A program made the position numbers and the translations under genes. The notes beneath the pieces were generated by a model that saw only the letters and a list, made by a program, of their open reading frames with translations, had not been told where the DNA came from and ran no database searches. A stretch of 64,000 bases of DNA, taken from assembly GCF_000003815.2 (NCBI RefSeq), contig NC_049983.1, positions 22,969,800-23,033,799 on the forward strand, written 5' to 3'. The DNA is from Branchiostoma floridae (Eukaryota > Chordata > Leptocardii > Amphioxiformes > Branchiostomatidae). Shown here piece by piece: positions 1 to 11,710 of the stretch. Each line of letters begins with the position of its first letter. Position 1 is the first letter of the stretch.

Positions 1-629
1 TATAGCGTTCTATGATGATGCAAAGCAGTAAACTATGTAAATAAATAGGAAAAGGATCTAATCAACTTAATCCTCGATCTCATACAGTCATGAGAAAATG
101 TTTTTAGATTCCTGGTTAGGTTTCAACATTGTCCAAACTATACCAGACCGAACGTTACTTTTACTTAACTGTTGACATATTTTTCAATTTTAACGTGCGT
201 GGGCCTTGAGAGAAAATCCTATGTTGACATATGACGCAATAACCCGAATTTAACGATTTGTACAAACTTGCCATACCTTCTTGCGAGAGCAAAACGTTGT
301 CTCTTCCCTACACTGTGAAAGTTCCGGCTGTTGAAGTGTTCTAGTGTTTGTTTAGTGACGTTTGACGCGAGCAGAACGTGAGAAAACCGGACACATCACC
401 AACACGCCGCCATCTTACCATCTGCGAACTCTGACCCTTAAACTCTGACCTTCCAGGATTTGGACTTACCACATGTATGTGTGTTGGATCTAGACTCAGA
501 AAGATTTCTGTATTTTCACCGTCCTATCATCGTTAGGAAAAGTAGAATCTTACAGAAAAAGTCTTTATACAGAAAGTAAGGTATTCTAGATAGAGAAAGG
601 AAGGCCTTTGGTAACTTTTGGGCCAAATC
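1..629. other. 5' flank of NOPCHAP1
   Basis: This AT-rich stretch ends at the NOPCHAP1 start codon and should hold the promoter and 5' UTR. I see no coding exon. The only recognisable site is a YY1-like motif near 410. Confidence 0.5.
406..416 (-). promoter_or_regulatory. YY1-like site upstream of NOPCHAP1
   Basis: The minus strand reads AAGATGGCGGC, the classical YY1 core, about 215 bases before the NOPCHAP1 ATG. Such sites often mark housekeeping promoters, so transcription probably starts near here. The same motif overlaps the NDUFAF3 start codon downstream. Confidence 0.45.
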
Positions 630-3600
630 ATGTCAAATGGGGAGTCAACACCTAAAGATCAAAAAGATCTCAAGACACAGGATGGAGAATCTATAGGGAC
701 AGAAGAAAGAGTTCCAAGGCACTCCAGTGAGCTTCTTCAGATTGGGACAGGTACGTTAGGTCAAACTTATGTTCAAGACTCTACTCTACTAATCTCTTTT
801 TTTTTTGGAATTCAGAAAATATTTTCAATATCTTGGTTCTAATTATTTTATATCACGATTCACATGCTGCTTGTGCTACACATCATTCATGATCATGAGT
901 CTATGACTGAGTATGAGTATGAGTATGACATTGTGATGAATGTGAGGTTTATAGTTTTCTGTCAACAGCTAACAACTGAGTTATCCACGATAAGTAAACC
1001 CCATAGGAATAGGAGGCTACATTTTGTGTGTAACATTACATTTCATGTGTATGTTTGTCCATACATACTGTGATAAACCTACATGCTTGAACTGTAACAC
1101 CAAGAAAGGCTTTATGTAACGTTACATAGTAACATACACATGTTTTTCACCTAGACTAAATGTTGGGCAGAATTGCATCATTGATAGCTGTTTCAGACTA
1201 AAAGTAATGAAAGATCCTTCAGTAAATTGTACTGTTGAAAACTATTACTGTTCCAAACTGTTTACTAAGAAAAGTTCACAAACCTCCAGTCCCAACTGCA
1301 TATCTGTGCTCCCAATTCCGTAGACGTTCTGACCAGCCTTGTTTAAACGACCATCCAGCAACAACCAGCGCTAGCACAGATTCCCTACCAGAATGTAGAG
1401 TCTGACATGCCTTGGGGCGGTGATAAAAATGTTACCACGACATGTTTATTTTTCTTACTTTTAAATACAGGTTTTTGCCCCTTAATTTTTCTATCAGCTG
1501 TTCAATATATGAATTGTAAATAAAGTTGACATGTTTTATATTAATTACTGTAAACTGTGTTGTTTCTGGTTGATTAGAATGTTTCTTGGAACATTTTAAG
1601 GTGGCAGATATTTGGGGGGTTACAGTAAGTTGTCTTGTATCGTTTACCCCCGTGGGCTATTCTTGTCTGTGTTGGGGTGGAGCATCTAAAGATAGTTTAA
1701 ATATCAGAACCCAGGGCTCAAAATACTGGTACACTTTTGTGCACAGCCAAAGTTTATAAGATAGACACATTTTTTTTTACTGTGGATGCACTTAAATATT
1801 TGTGCATAGTTTCATAAGTTAAGGTACACATAATATAAAACTCATTCTCTACATGTTGCATGTGTCAGAAAAATAATAGAATATCTGTAAGTAATTGCTT
1901 GAAGTTTTCTGTAGATTTGAGTTCATCACAATTTTCCATAGCTGGGAGACAAAAGTTAAAACTGTAATTAAGCCTTCTGACATTCATCTTTATTCTTTGT
2001 TGTAGCACCCAAATTTTTTTGCAGCACATATTTCAAGGTATAAATTTTAATCCCTGTCACTACATACTGGTGACGTGGCCTGGCATACTTTAATGGGTTC
2101 CTCACTCTAGTATAACCTCAAAGGAATGTTTGGTCACACATATACTTGAAATTGGTGGATGCATGACATTTGTCCTACTCTCCAAGCAGATATCGGGTTA
2201 AAAGATCACAACCTTTTTCTGACAGCTGGTCATGTGTCTCCTCTGATAGTCGGGTAAGGGACTGGCTATCAGAAAACATCACTATCTTTGAACCAACGTC
2301 TGCTTGGAGAATAATCTTCACCATTGTTTCTCCAACTGTCCAATTGAAATTGATGTCCTTTATTAGACAAGAAAACAGGTGTAACAAGGTGTTTGTTTAT
2401 AATTCCTATCACCACTTCATGTTATCAGCTATTTGCCTATTGATAATTTGATATGTGAACAGCAATATGTAGTTGTCTGATATTATAATAGATGATTGCC
2501 TAACTGATGATATCCTCCACTTGCTATGCTTCTTCCAGATCCTTGTCCAAGTTCCTTGTTGCTCCAGAAGTCTTCTTCGAGACCTCGAGGCCCTTTAGAG
2601 ACGTTTAGACCGCAGCCGTCCGCAGGTGAGCAGCTTTTATGAATTTTGTTGGCTAAAATTCAGGGGATACATAATATAACTTATATATAACTTCTCAGGG
2701 AAGTACCGACAAAAAAATTTCATAACTGACATAAGCAGTTTTCAACAATATTCTGATAGTGATAGAACAGTACAGTCCATTTCTTGTTCTTTGCTCGTCT
2801 GCATCATTCCTCTCTCTGATTCTACCCAGATCTACTAGTAGTTCCTCCAGTTTCTGTTACTATAGATTACCAGGCAGCATTTTTAATTGAAACACTTCTG
2901 TAACATGAAGTCACATGTCTTCTGCCTTCTGTTTCCGTCCCCAGTCCTGAACAGTGTGAAGAGGTTCCTTCCACAGCTGTCAGCTGCTAACCAACAGCTG
3001 CAGATGGCAGCACCTGGACAGCTGGACATACAGAACCTGGAGGACTGTGATGGGCCTGTCATTGAAATGGTGGGTCATGGGTTATAGGTTAGGTCAGGTC
3101 AAGTTAGACAGCTGCAGACTGTGTCACCTGGACAGGTAAAACATATGAAATGTGGAGGACTGTGAGGGTCCTGTCATCAAAATAGCGGTCCAAAGGTTAT
3201 AATGAACTGGGCCTAACCAGGTCAGAGCAGGTCAGTTCAGTCGGGTCAGGACAGGTCAGGTTAGATTACAATTGTAAGTCCAACTCGATTGTGCTATATG
3301 ATGTGATGCTATATCAGGATATGTAATTTATTTATTTTTCTTTAGTTTGCATTGGGTGTATGTGGAGATATGAATTTTCCGATTTTTTGTGATTCTTTCC
3401 CCAGGACCTTGCACTGATCCCCACATGTGAGGACTCATCATCATCATCTTCAGACTCATCCTCAGAAGAAGAAGATGATGAAGAGCAGGATGCAGGCAAG
3501 GTTGATGGAGCTGACCAATCAGAAGACAGGGATACAGCAATGATGGGAGAAGTAACAGAACACAATCTGAGGCTTGCCAAGGACTCCAGAAGGAAGAAAC

Positions 3601-3641
3601 CAAAGATAGAGGAGCTGGGGGGTGACCAGCCCAGAAGATAG
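630..3641 (+). CDS. NOPCHAP1: NOP protein chaperone 1 (C12orf45 homologue), 4 exons
   Basis: Exons are 630-750, 2539-2625, 2945-3069 and 3405-3641. All junctions are GT-AG and the phases join into 189 codons plus stop (the human protein has 185). In humans the protein bridges box C/D snoRNP core protein NOP58 to the R2TP/RUVBL1-RUVBL2 chaperone complex in the nucleus. Recognition rests on exon 3, which encodes the conserved LPQLSAANQQLQ helix, then AAPGQLDIQNLED and a VIEM segment, followed by DLALIP at the start of exon 4. After that comes a Ser run, an acidic Ser/Glu/Asp stretch and a basic end (RRKKPKIEEL), as in the family. The N-terminal third is polar and poorly conserved. The first ATG at 630 was chosen because it opens exon 1 with no earlier in-frame ATG nearby. 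Intron 1 holds a foldback element. Confidence 0.88.
2177..2312. mobile_element. Foldback MITE, TCTCCAAGCAGA family, copy 1
   Basis: It begins with TCTCCAAGCAGA and ends with its reverse complement TCTGCTTGGAGA, about 136 bases in NOPCHAP1 intron 1. The same termini recur at 10711, 17034, 19656, 20571 and 25788. No coding capacity is visible, so this is a non-autonomous element. Confidence 0.6.
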
Positions 3642-3754
3642 CACATACATCAGCACCTGTTTTTTTCAGTAATTTAGTCCAAACTGTAACTTCAAGTTGA
3701 TAACAGCCAAAATCATATTGCTCTACACATCCATGTAATAAGGTAGACTATAGT

Positions 3755-3760
3755 AATAAA
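3755..3760 (+). terminator. NOPCHAP1 poly(A) signal
   Basis: AATAAA lies 114 bases after the NOPCHAP1 stop codon, a typical distance for a short 3' UTR. Confidence 0.6.
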
Positions 3761-4964
3761 GTGGGTATCTCACAGGACTATATAAGTTGAATGTATCGTT
3801 ATGTTACATTGCGACGTTGCTGAGCTCTAAATTGAATTTATGTTAGTTATGTTAACGTTATAATTAGAATATCATGCAAAACATACAAGTGTGACTAAAA
3901 TGCTAAAAAACACACAAAGTTTCAAGCATAAAAGATTTTTAAAAAAGTTTTTTTTCAATTTGCTTGGCCGCAGCAACACGGCCTACGTAGGGTAGCTTAA
4001 CTGAGATTCTGTAACCTGTTTACTATAGATGTTTAAAGATAATGAAATATCTGACACTTTACAATATGTAACCAGTTTGTATGATGCATATTGCTGAGAA
4101 ACAATGCTCAGATACATTATACACTGTACTTATACTTGTTCAAATTCTAATCAAAAAGTTGAAGAAAAAAAAAGGAAATTTTATTTCTCAAGTTAAAAAG
4201 TAGAAAGGTCAGTCACATTCCTTTTATTTTTTTCACCTTTAACTCTAAAGCCGAGATTTTTTTTATGCAATGAACTGGTATTTGTTTCAGTAATGAATAA
4301 CATATTTGAGCAGCCACCTTAGTATGTTACATTTGAAAAGAGATTATTGTTAAATTCTAACTTTATTTAAAAACTTTTGACTAACAATTGTAACAAGGTA
4401 ACATGAATACAGTAGAGTGTAAAGTGCCAAACCGACTTGTACAACTTACAGAAACATCAAAATGGTACTGAACTGCCTAATAAAGTGAAAAATGAATTCC
4501 TGCAATGGGTGTGGTACATTGGCCTTGGTGGAGTGTCTCTTACTAGTTCATTATTATAGCCTGCAATATTAGACTTAAGATTTGTACACTCAACCCCAGG
4601 TAGGAATGAAGTAAAGATGCAGGACTTGTGCTGCATTTGGAGACGATCTGTGTAATTTTGCCTCTCCTTTCGAACGAAGTAGACTGCACTGAATTAAGAA
4701 CAGCGGTTGTGTTTTATTTTTTTTAGTGATTGCAAGGCACCCAGGGTAGGGGCACATAACAGTAAACTGTAGTGTTACCAACAGGCAAATGAGACTGTCA
4801 TGCCATCCATCGATAAATCTGCTTGGATATTATCTAGAGAAGCATTAGAGAATGCCTCCAACCTCAGGCGTCGCCAAAAAGTGGCCTCCTCGGGGTGACA
4901 GTTCACGAGCGCCACCTGGCGATATTTCTCCAAAGTGTCAAAGGTCACGTAAACAGCAAGGAAG
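3761..4964. other. Intergenic NOPCHAP1-NDUFAF3
   Basis: AT-rich sequence of about 1.2 kb between two genes on the same strand. A second AATAAA occurs near 4480. I see no exon, repeat with clear ends or RNA gene. The last 100 bases should contain the NDUFAF3 promoter. Confidence 0.4.
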
Positions 4965-4972
4965 ATGGCGGC
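4962..4972 (+). promoter_or_regulatory. YY1-like site overlapping NDUFAF3 ATG
   Basis: AAGATGGCGGC covers the start codon at 4965. This arrangement is typical of YY1-driven TATA-less promoters of nuclear mitochondrial genes, where transcription starts just upstream. It also supports the choice of this ATG. Confidence 0.5.
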
Positions 4973-7900
4973 ACCCGGCATGTTAGCAAGAGCGACGTGC
5001 AGCGCGTTTGGAAGGTTACGGCCGGTTTTCAGGTAAAATATTACTTCATTGTCATCAGATTTACTTAGTGCAAACCCCAGACTATAAGATGTCTGCCTGA
5101 CTCTTAAAATACACTCACAACGCTTTCAAAACCGTTACATAAAGGTAACGTTACACAATTTCGTGGGGAGGGGGGTGGAGGGTGACACCTGAATATAGCT
5201 ATAGAATGATAGTGCCAGGGACGGTGGATAGTGCACAGGGTGAAAACACTAAATATAAAGCGAGACTGCGAAACAACAACGCAAGATTGGTCCCAACATA
5301 ATTTGAGATTTTTATGATTCAATCAGCCTCACACCATCTTATAAAATTATATATAACTTTGATGTATGCCCAGTGCAGTAACGTTATGATAATAATATCA
5401 GGTGTATTTGCAGCCAGTAGGTACTCAATGTGTTGAGTAAGTAGGCTGATTTATGTGGTCGAGGTGCCTCCTCAGGACTTCCGTTTTGCATCCCTCCCAG
5501 AAGACGATTTCGTGGAAGTCTTGGTCTGGCTACAGCATCAGGTCATCCTTGGGTGGTCTCCCATCCAATAACTGTCTGGACTGCACGTTCAACTTCAGAG
5601 ATCGAGTGTATCCACCATGCCACATGGGCGTAGCATAATTCATGTAAACTCTAAAAGATGGCACCGCCTGACCCCCACAGACGATGAGCTGTATGTCCGC
5701 ACTACGATCAGCCTTCTGGAGAAGCAGAACCCTCAGGACATGTTCATCAGTAACTACAGCGAGCGCGGCTTCACCATCAATATATTATATTTGATAGTAA
5801 ACTGTGATCTATTGTTGCTCACCACCATACAGGCAGCTGAGAAGATGACACCGTCTCTCGCCAACACAAGACGAGCTGTATATCCTTGCAATCATCAGCC
5901 TCACACTATCCTATTCCTGAACATATACCTGATTCACTGACATCTTGTTGCTTATTCCCATCCAGGCAGCCAAGAAGGTGGCATCGCCTGACACCCACAG
6001 ACGATGAGTTGTATGTGCGCACCACTATCAGTCTCCTGGAGAAACAGAACTCCCAGGGACATCTTCATCAGTAACTACAGAATGATCAGTATAGTTAAGA
6101 GTAAACTTTAGTCTTGTTTCTCATCGTCATACAGACAGCCTAGGAGGTGGCACCACCTGACACCAACAGACGATGAGCTGTACGTCCGCACCACCATCAG
6201 TCTTCTGGAGAAGCAGAACCCACAGGACATCTTTATCAGTAACTACTTGATTCAGTATTGTCTAATCTTTACTCTCACTACCATACAGACAGCCAAGAAG
6301 ATGGCACCGCCTGACCCCCACAGACGATGAACTGTACGTGCGCACCACCATCAGTCTTCTGGAGAAGCAGAACCCACAGGACATCTTTATCAGTAACTAC
6401 TTGATTCAGTATTGTCTAATCTTTACTCTCACTACCATACAGACAGCCAAGAAGGTGGCACCGACTGACACCCACAGACGATGAGCTGTACGTCCGCACC
6501 ACTATCAGTCTCCTTGAGAAACAGAACCCACAGGACATGTTCATCAGTAACTACAGCGAGCGGGGCTTCACCATCAGGGGAGACAAGGTGCTGGGGCCGG
6601 TCGCCATCGTTCCTCGCTCCATATTAAGCTGGGACGTAAGTCTGAGCAACATACTCACTCACTGTCCGATTGTCATATATAAGCCCTTTTACAGAGATCA
6701 GAATGCATGTGCAGTGACAGGAATGCTAGGTAATATATCAAACATAAAGTCCCATAAAGAAAACAAAACCCATCTGGCCATTGTTATGCAAATGGAACAA
6801 TGGTCACAATAAGGGCTGTTTTCTTTTACGGGGCCTTCACCTTTGACATATTGCCTAGAATTCCTGTTGCTGCACATTTCATCTCTGTGAAAGGGATTAT
6901 TGTTTCCCATCTAGAGTAGGTTATGCATGTTTGCACATAGATGCCCTGTCTCGATGCCAGGTGCCTCCGTCCATTAATCCCCTGGCATTTTCACCGGTGG
7001 CAAAAGATACTGTAAATGCAGAAATGTTCACGGTGGTTTTACGTTTGCGGTTTCTATGGCAGTAAGAGACAACAGTGCATGGTGATACTGCAAACTTAAA
7101 CCCCAGCGAAAAGTCTTTTTTTCTGCTACCGCAAAATCAAATCCCCGCGAACTTAAATACATTTACAGTAGTATAAAAACTCCCGGAGGACTGTACCTGG
7201 CCAAAGGAGTGTCCATCAGCCATTGGGAATCTGCAGTCTTAAACAGGGAGGAGCATTTTTTATTCAATAGTCTTTCTTCAAGCTGACTGGGGGCAGATTC
7301 CTGGTGGCTGATCACACTCCTTGGCCAGTTTTGATACTATCTTACGCCACCGGTAGATTTCATTTCATTTCATTTATGATGTACTTCAAATGTGTATTAA
7401 ATCTTTCTTGGTATGACTAATATGTTTTATCAGAAGGTTTTTAATTTATTGATGAATAATTGTAGCTGACTGTTGCCATTTGTTACAGGTTGCTGGTCCT
7501 GAAGACATCAACAAAGAAAGTTTAGCTCTCTTCTACATATTTGAACCCAAAATAGGTAAGTGAACAGACAAAGTTAAAGTAGTATCACAAGATGTAAACT
7601 TCATTTACAGTACAACTTAAATTACGTGCGCATGCCATATTCTAATACTGTTGAAGTCTGAGAATGAAAAGACTAAAAGACCTGACATTTTTAATTTAGT
7701 AAAAGAAATTAATGGCCTGAAAAGATTCCTACAACTATGGAACTTTTGTGGGTGATGGTACAAAATTTTGTCAAATATGCTACATGTTTTTTCTCTCTAA
7801 TTTGTAACCCACAGAGATCGTAGTCCTGGGTGTTGGCAATGAACACATAAAGCTGGACCCAGAATTACACAAGTTCATGAGACAAAAAGGCATCGCGCTG

Positions 7901-8423
7901 GAGGTCCAGGACACAGTAAGTCACATTAATCATCATTAATTATCTTTTGTTGTTACATGTGTATAGATTTTTATGTTGACTTAAAAGTCTCCTGCATCTT
8001 TTAAAATCCATGGTCACTGGCATTAGTCCTTTGCAAGAGCTTTCAGATGAGTCCTCCATGTATGTGTCTGAGACTGTCATTCTCGTATAGGGCTGTTTGG
8101 CCAAAGCCAAAGTTTGTACTAGTAGGGTTGGTATCAATTAGGATTTTACTGACCAGGAGGCCAGTATATTTGGAGTTAGTCCTATCCTTGAATATTTGAT
8201 CTGTATTCATAAGAATCCAGTGTTGGATTGTTAGACTTACTAAGTAAGATATGTATTATGTTTATGAAGGTACATTATGTTAATGAAAGTTGTGTTCTGT
8301 ATTCCCCCCTAGGCCCATGCCTGCGCTACATTTAACTACCTGGTGAGTGAGGGGAGAGTAGCAGGAGCTGCACTGATCCCTCCCACGGGCGGAGTCAAGG
8401 AAGGACTCCTGGTGCAGCGGTAG
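4965..8423 (+). CDS. NDUFAF3: NADH dehydrogenase complex I assembly factor 3, 5 exons
   Basis: Exons are 4965-5032, 6443-6635, 7489-7555, 7815-7915 and 8313-8423. The phases join into 179 codons plus stop (184 in human). NDUFAF3 works with NDUFAF4 at the mitochondrial inner membrane in early assembly of the complex I Q module. Exon 1 gives a short Arg-containing leader rich in Ala, Arg and Phe with no acidic residue, fitting a mitochondrial presequence. Exon 2 contains SERGFTIRGDKVLGPVAIVP, exon 4 EIVVLGVGN and RQKGIALEVQDT, exon 5 ACATFNYL and EGRVAGAALIPP. These are the DUF498-type signatures of the family in the usual order. Five degenerate copies of exon 2 lie upstream of the real one in intron 1. 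The gene is convergent with STIMATE. Confidence 0.93.
5440..5600. repeat. Dispersed repeat fragment
   Basis: A stretch with GTCGAGGTGCCTCCTC followed by CCCTCCCAGAAGACGATTTC recurs in near-identical form at 52975-53042 in intron 5 of copy C. It is a dispersed repeat of unknown class; no ends could be defined. Confidence 0.45.
5655..6635 (+). repeat. Tandem exon array: six copies of NDUFAF3 exon 2
   Basis: Six head-to-tail units carry the exon-2 motif TPTDDELYVRTTISLLEK or its remains. They begin near 5655, 5832, 5966, 6135, 6289 and 6443. The last three starts are exactly 154 bases apart. Unit 1 has no acceptor; unit 2 is strongly decayed; unit 3 has an extra G after CCCAG that brings a stop within a few codons; units 4 and 5 keep an acceptor (CATACAG) and open frame but lose everything after SNY and have no donor. 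Only unit 6 contains the full exon with a GTAAG donor. The array looks like repeated unequal exchange of acceptor plus exon. Confidence 0.82.
7008..7170. mobile_element. Short TIR element in NDUFAF3 intron 2
   Basis: It starts TACTGTAAATG and ends CATTTACAGTA. The inside is a Cys-free, non-coding stretch with GTTCACGGTGG near the left and CCGCGAACTT near the right. A related copy lies at 50521-50640. This is a short MITE. Confidence 0.55.
7195..7356. repeat. Truncated relic of TCTCCAAGCAGA family
   Basis: The right part (TTTTGATACTATCTTACGCC, then ACCGGTAGAT) matches the inner right arm of the element at 20571-20703, and the left part carries the matching GGCCAAAGGAGTG. The terminal dodecamers are lost. 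Confidence 0.4.
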
Positions 8424-8823
8424 CAGGAACTGCACTGCAGATGTTGTTTGCATAGTTACTTAGAAAGGCTTTGTATATTGCTTGTAAAGTTTCCTTTGTT
8501 GTCATTATAACTTAAGGTCACCCAATTTTGATCTTATACAAATGTAGTTTCACTTTTTTGTATCTAGCTGGTCAAATTTAGCCTAACTAAAATCATGCTC
8601 CTAGCAGCCGGCCCAACAGTTGCCAGGAGGGTATCATTAACCCCAGCCAGGGAGAGATTTTATGAACACGGAATAGTCAAATTAAGATGAACCAAGTAGA
8701 AGCAATTACTATTAGTGCAGAGGCTGACTTCAAACGTAACAATGAAATGGAAGTGTCCAGATTGAGTCACTTTAGCTTCTAGCAGCCCGTCAGGCCCTTC
8801 TTACATGGGAAGGCTCACCCAGC

Positions 8824-9059
8824 ACGTCACCGGAACGTACTGCGCCTGCGCGAAAAGTATAGACATGCTAAACCTTGCTAAACCCCCGGTTTACTAAAGG
8901 GCCGCATTTAAGAAAGTACGTGCGTATATAAGGGTAAAACTCCGTGTACGTTTTACATGAAACCATGCCTGTAAAATATACTGTGCAACAAGCGGGATTT
9001 CAATGCAACGTTGACCAAACCACCAGAGTTTGCGCAGGCGCAGTACGTTCTACCGACGT
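8824..9059. mobile_element. Foldback MITE with GC-rich termini
   Basis: Left and right arms share ACGTACTGCGCCTGCGC in inverted order (8836 region and 9031-9050), with ACGTC/GACGT at the outer edges. The inside is non-coding and includes a TATATAAGGG string. Confidence 0.6.
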
Positions 9060-9238
9060 GTTGGCTTACCAAGGTCTTGACAGTGTGTTATGTACAACTT
9101 TACACTGTACATCATATGCTATGTCTTATATTGCTATCCAATGAATTTATCTTCCATTTGCCATGAGTAGGTACAGATTTAATGGAATATTCAACTCCAT
9201 TGTCATTATTTCTATTTGGCTTATTTCTATATGTATAA

Positions 9239-9244
9239 AATAAA
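9239..9244 (+). terminator. Candidate NDUFAF3 poly(A) signal
   Basis: This is the first AATAAA I find after the NDUFAF3 stop codon, about 0.8 kb downstream. A minus-strand AATAAA lies 47 bases further on. Confidence 0.35.
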
Positions 9245-9290
9245 GACAAAATATATCTGAACTGTTTCCTTCTGTTAGAATCAGAGTAAC

Positions 9291-9296
9291 TTTATT
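9291..9296 (-). terminator. Candidate STIMATE poly(A) signal
   Basis: TTTATT on the plus strand reads AATAAA on the STIMATE strand, 2.4 kb after its stop codon. It sits back to back with the plus-strand signal at 9239. Usage is inference. Confidence 0.3.
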
Positions 9297-9409
9297 ACAT
9301 TAAGTCTCAAATCTTCAGAATCTGCAACTTCTGACAATATCCAATAATTTAAGGTTTTACAACTATTCACACAAAGGTCACTTCTGCACTGTGGACACAT
9401 TAAGGTCCA

Positions 9410-9731
9410 ATCTAGACACAGTTTTTACCGATATCTGTGGATAGATCAGGAGGGATCTGGAACGTTTGGGGCGGGACACCCATGGCGCTTGCAGTCATAA
9501 ACAGCTATTTAGCCTAATGAGCCCGTGTTATATGCTAATAATCCCTTCTGAAGTCGGGACGCAGAAGCTGTCGGGGACCCCTGCTAAGCTATTAGGTGAA
9601 TACTCCGGACCTTTCGGGGGAAATTCTGCCGATATCTTTATGGCGATATTGCAGTTCCATCTAGACGATGAAAAAAAGCTGTCGGCGAGAGGTTGTCGGC
9701 TCGCAGATATCGGGAAAATCTGTGTCTAGAT
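9410..9731. mobile_element. Foldback MITE with TCTAGACACA termini
   Basis: The left end reads ATCTAGACACAG then CCGATATCTG; the right end is its inverse (CAGATATCGG then CTGTGTCTAGAT). The interior of about 260 bases is non-coding. Confidence 0.6.
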
Positions 9732-10710
9732 CGTGCCTTAGCACTTTTACTCTTCTTAAAATCATCTCCAAATTTACAAGGCAACTATAATATAAGCAGC
9801 AGTAGTACAATGTACATGAACAGGGTCTCAACATTTCTTCCTTCATTGCCACTAGTTCAGTGTGTAGATTGGCATACTCTTCTGCATTTTTCTACACAAC
9901 TTACTTACAACCATACAGATAATTATAATAAGGACTCTGGGCCTTCAAAACCAGTTCCAGCTATACAATGTACATGTACATGAATTTTCTAAAGCTTTCT
10001 TGTTAGACAATAGTGAAGAAAGCACTCAGCATACACATGTAAGATTATGAAGGAAAGCTTAGAAACTTTGGTCAATCATACATGTGTTCCTTTTATCAAC
10101 AAGATTGTGTTTCATATCCTTAGAAAGCGTTGCATTTGCTTTTAAAACTGTCAATTACAAATTAATAAAATAAATCAATATCAATGATTATGATGAAGGA
10201 GGTTAACTCCTTTGTTATCGAACTTCACATACATTTTGTAATGTTACTGGCCATTTTTACATGACACTGTACAATAGGTCATGGAAACCTTGAATGTGGA
10301 CATCAGGGATGTCATCATGGGTCACAATGGATTCTTCACATACGGAAACATTGCCTGAACAGATGTGTACAGTCCCACCTAACAAATCACAGCTAGCATT
10401 ACTTTAGCCTGGTATCCATCAATGTTTAGCTACCTGGTTCCTTTTGAAGAAGAAGCTGTTGCTACTAGTATTTCTGTAGGTGTACTAGTACTCAATACCA
10501 CAAAGGAATGGATACCATGGTTAGCATCATCGAACACAGTCACAAGTTGGAACTGTTGGTAGCTAGCTTTACTGGCCATTTCAATTCGTATTTTACCTCC
10601 ACAAATTTGTTCAACGATCCATATAGAATTAGAAGGTCCTACACACCATCCTAACTATGCTCTATACGGATCAGGCTGAGGTATTTAATGTTCAACATCA
10701 GTTAGAAGCC

Positions 10711-10863
10711 TAATCTCCAAGCAGATCCTACGGTAGCATGAGATTCATAGTATTAAAAGCTGGCAAAGGAGTGTAGCCGGCAAAGGAGTTCCTTCGGTTG
10801 CCAAAAAATGCTAAAAGGCCTTTAATATAATCTTATGCTACTGCAGGATCTGCTTGGAGATTA
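10711..10863. mobile_element. Foldback MITE, TCTCCAAGCAGA family, copy 2
   Basis: It runs from TAATCTCCAAGCAGATCC to GGATCTGCTTGGAGATTA-like sequence, with a palindromic outer 16 bases. Inner arms carry CTACGGTAGCAT and its inverse. No coding capacity. Confidence 0.7.
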
Positions 10864-11710
10864 CTTGAAGCTTATGTGCACCTAAGAATATATGAAGTGG
10901 GCCTCCAATAGGCTCTTTCCACAAGTGCCATAAAACCTTACAAAAACCAACACATAGTGGCACATAGAATATACATCTATACATAATATATAAGTAGTGA
11001 CAGATAAATATCTAAGGCAATACACACACATATAACAACCAAAAATGAAATGCCGCCCTAAGCTTTTGCTTCATTTCGATGAGTTGAAGTGATAGATGAA
11101 TGAACTTTTTCCCTCAGATGACAGTATCAAGTCCGTATTGGCCAAAATTATTGTTCTACCCCAAAGATGTGCAATATAACGATAATGACTGAATAAATTT
11201 AGGATATTCACATTATAAAATAATCATCAAATATGCACTAACCTGATTTTAATGAATGAAATTTTTAGGAACTGAATCCTTGGCACAGGCAAAGTTTTAT
11301 GTCTTTTTATCATTAAATTTTGTTCAGATGACACACAAGGAAATGTACAGTGTAGGCTACCCAACTAGCCTCAGGATGTGGCATATCAAAATACTAAGTG
11401 AACAAAGTTAAGCGAAATTTGAAAGAATTGAACTTAAGTTGGCATAGGCACAGTTCTATGTCTTTTTAATTTTCATATATTTATGTTCCACCGACATAGA
11501 GTCTCCACAAAGTAATGTACAGCCAAAGTTACCCAACTAACCTTAGGCTAGTACAAAGGGCTAACCATAAGAATATATACTTACTATCAATACTTTAAAA
11601 AAAATATATTCAAAGTATGTCTTTCACTTCAAATCATGATAAAAAAAGGAGCAAAAATAGGGTGGCATTTAAGGTTTTGGTTGGATAGAAGGTCTATGAT
11701 GTTGCTAATG

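Larger units (their letters stand above)
8424..11710. other. Convergent region NDUFAF3/STIMATE
   Basis: About 3.3 kb between the two stop codons. It holds three foldback elements and two opposed poly(A) signals near 9.24 and 9.29 kb. If these signals are used, NDUFAF3 has a 0.8-kb and STIMATE a 2.4-kb 3' UTR. Apart from this it is AT-rich with no exon-like sequence. Confidence 0.4.

Noticed and set aside
6135-6410. Units 4 and 5 as alternative NDUFAF3 exons
   Set aside because: They have acceptors but no donor, lose the end of the exon and have a period not divisible by three.
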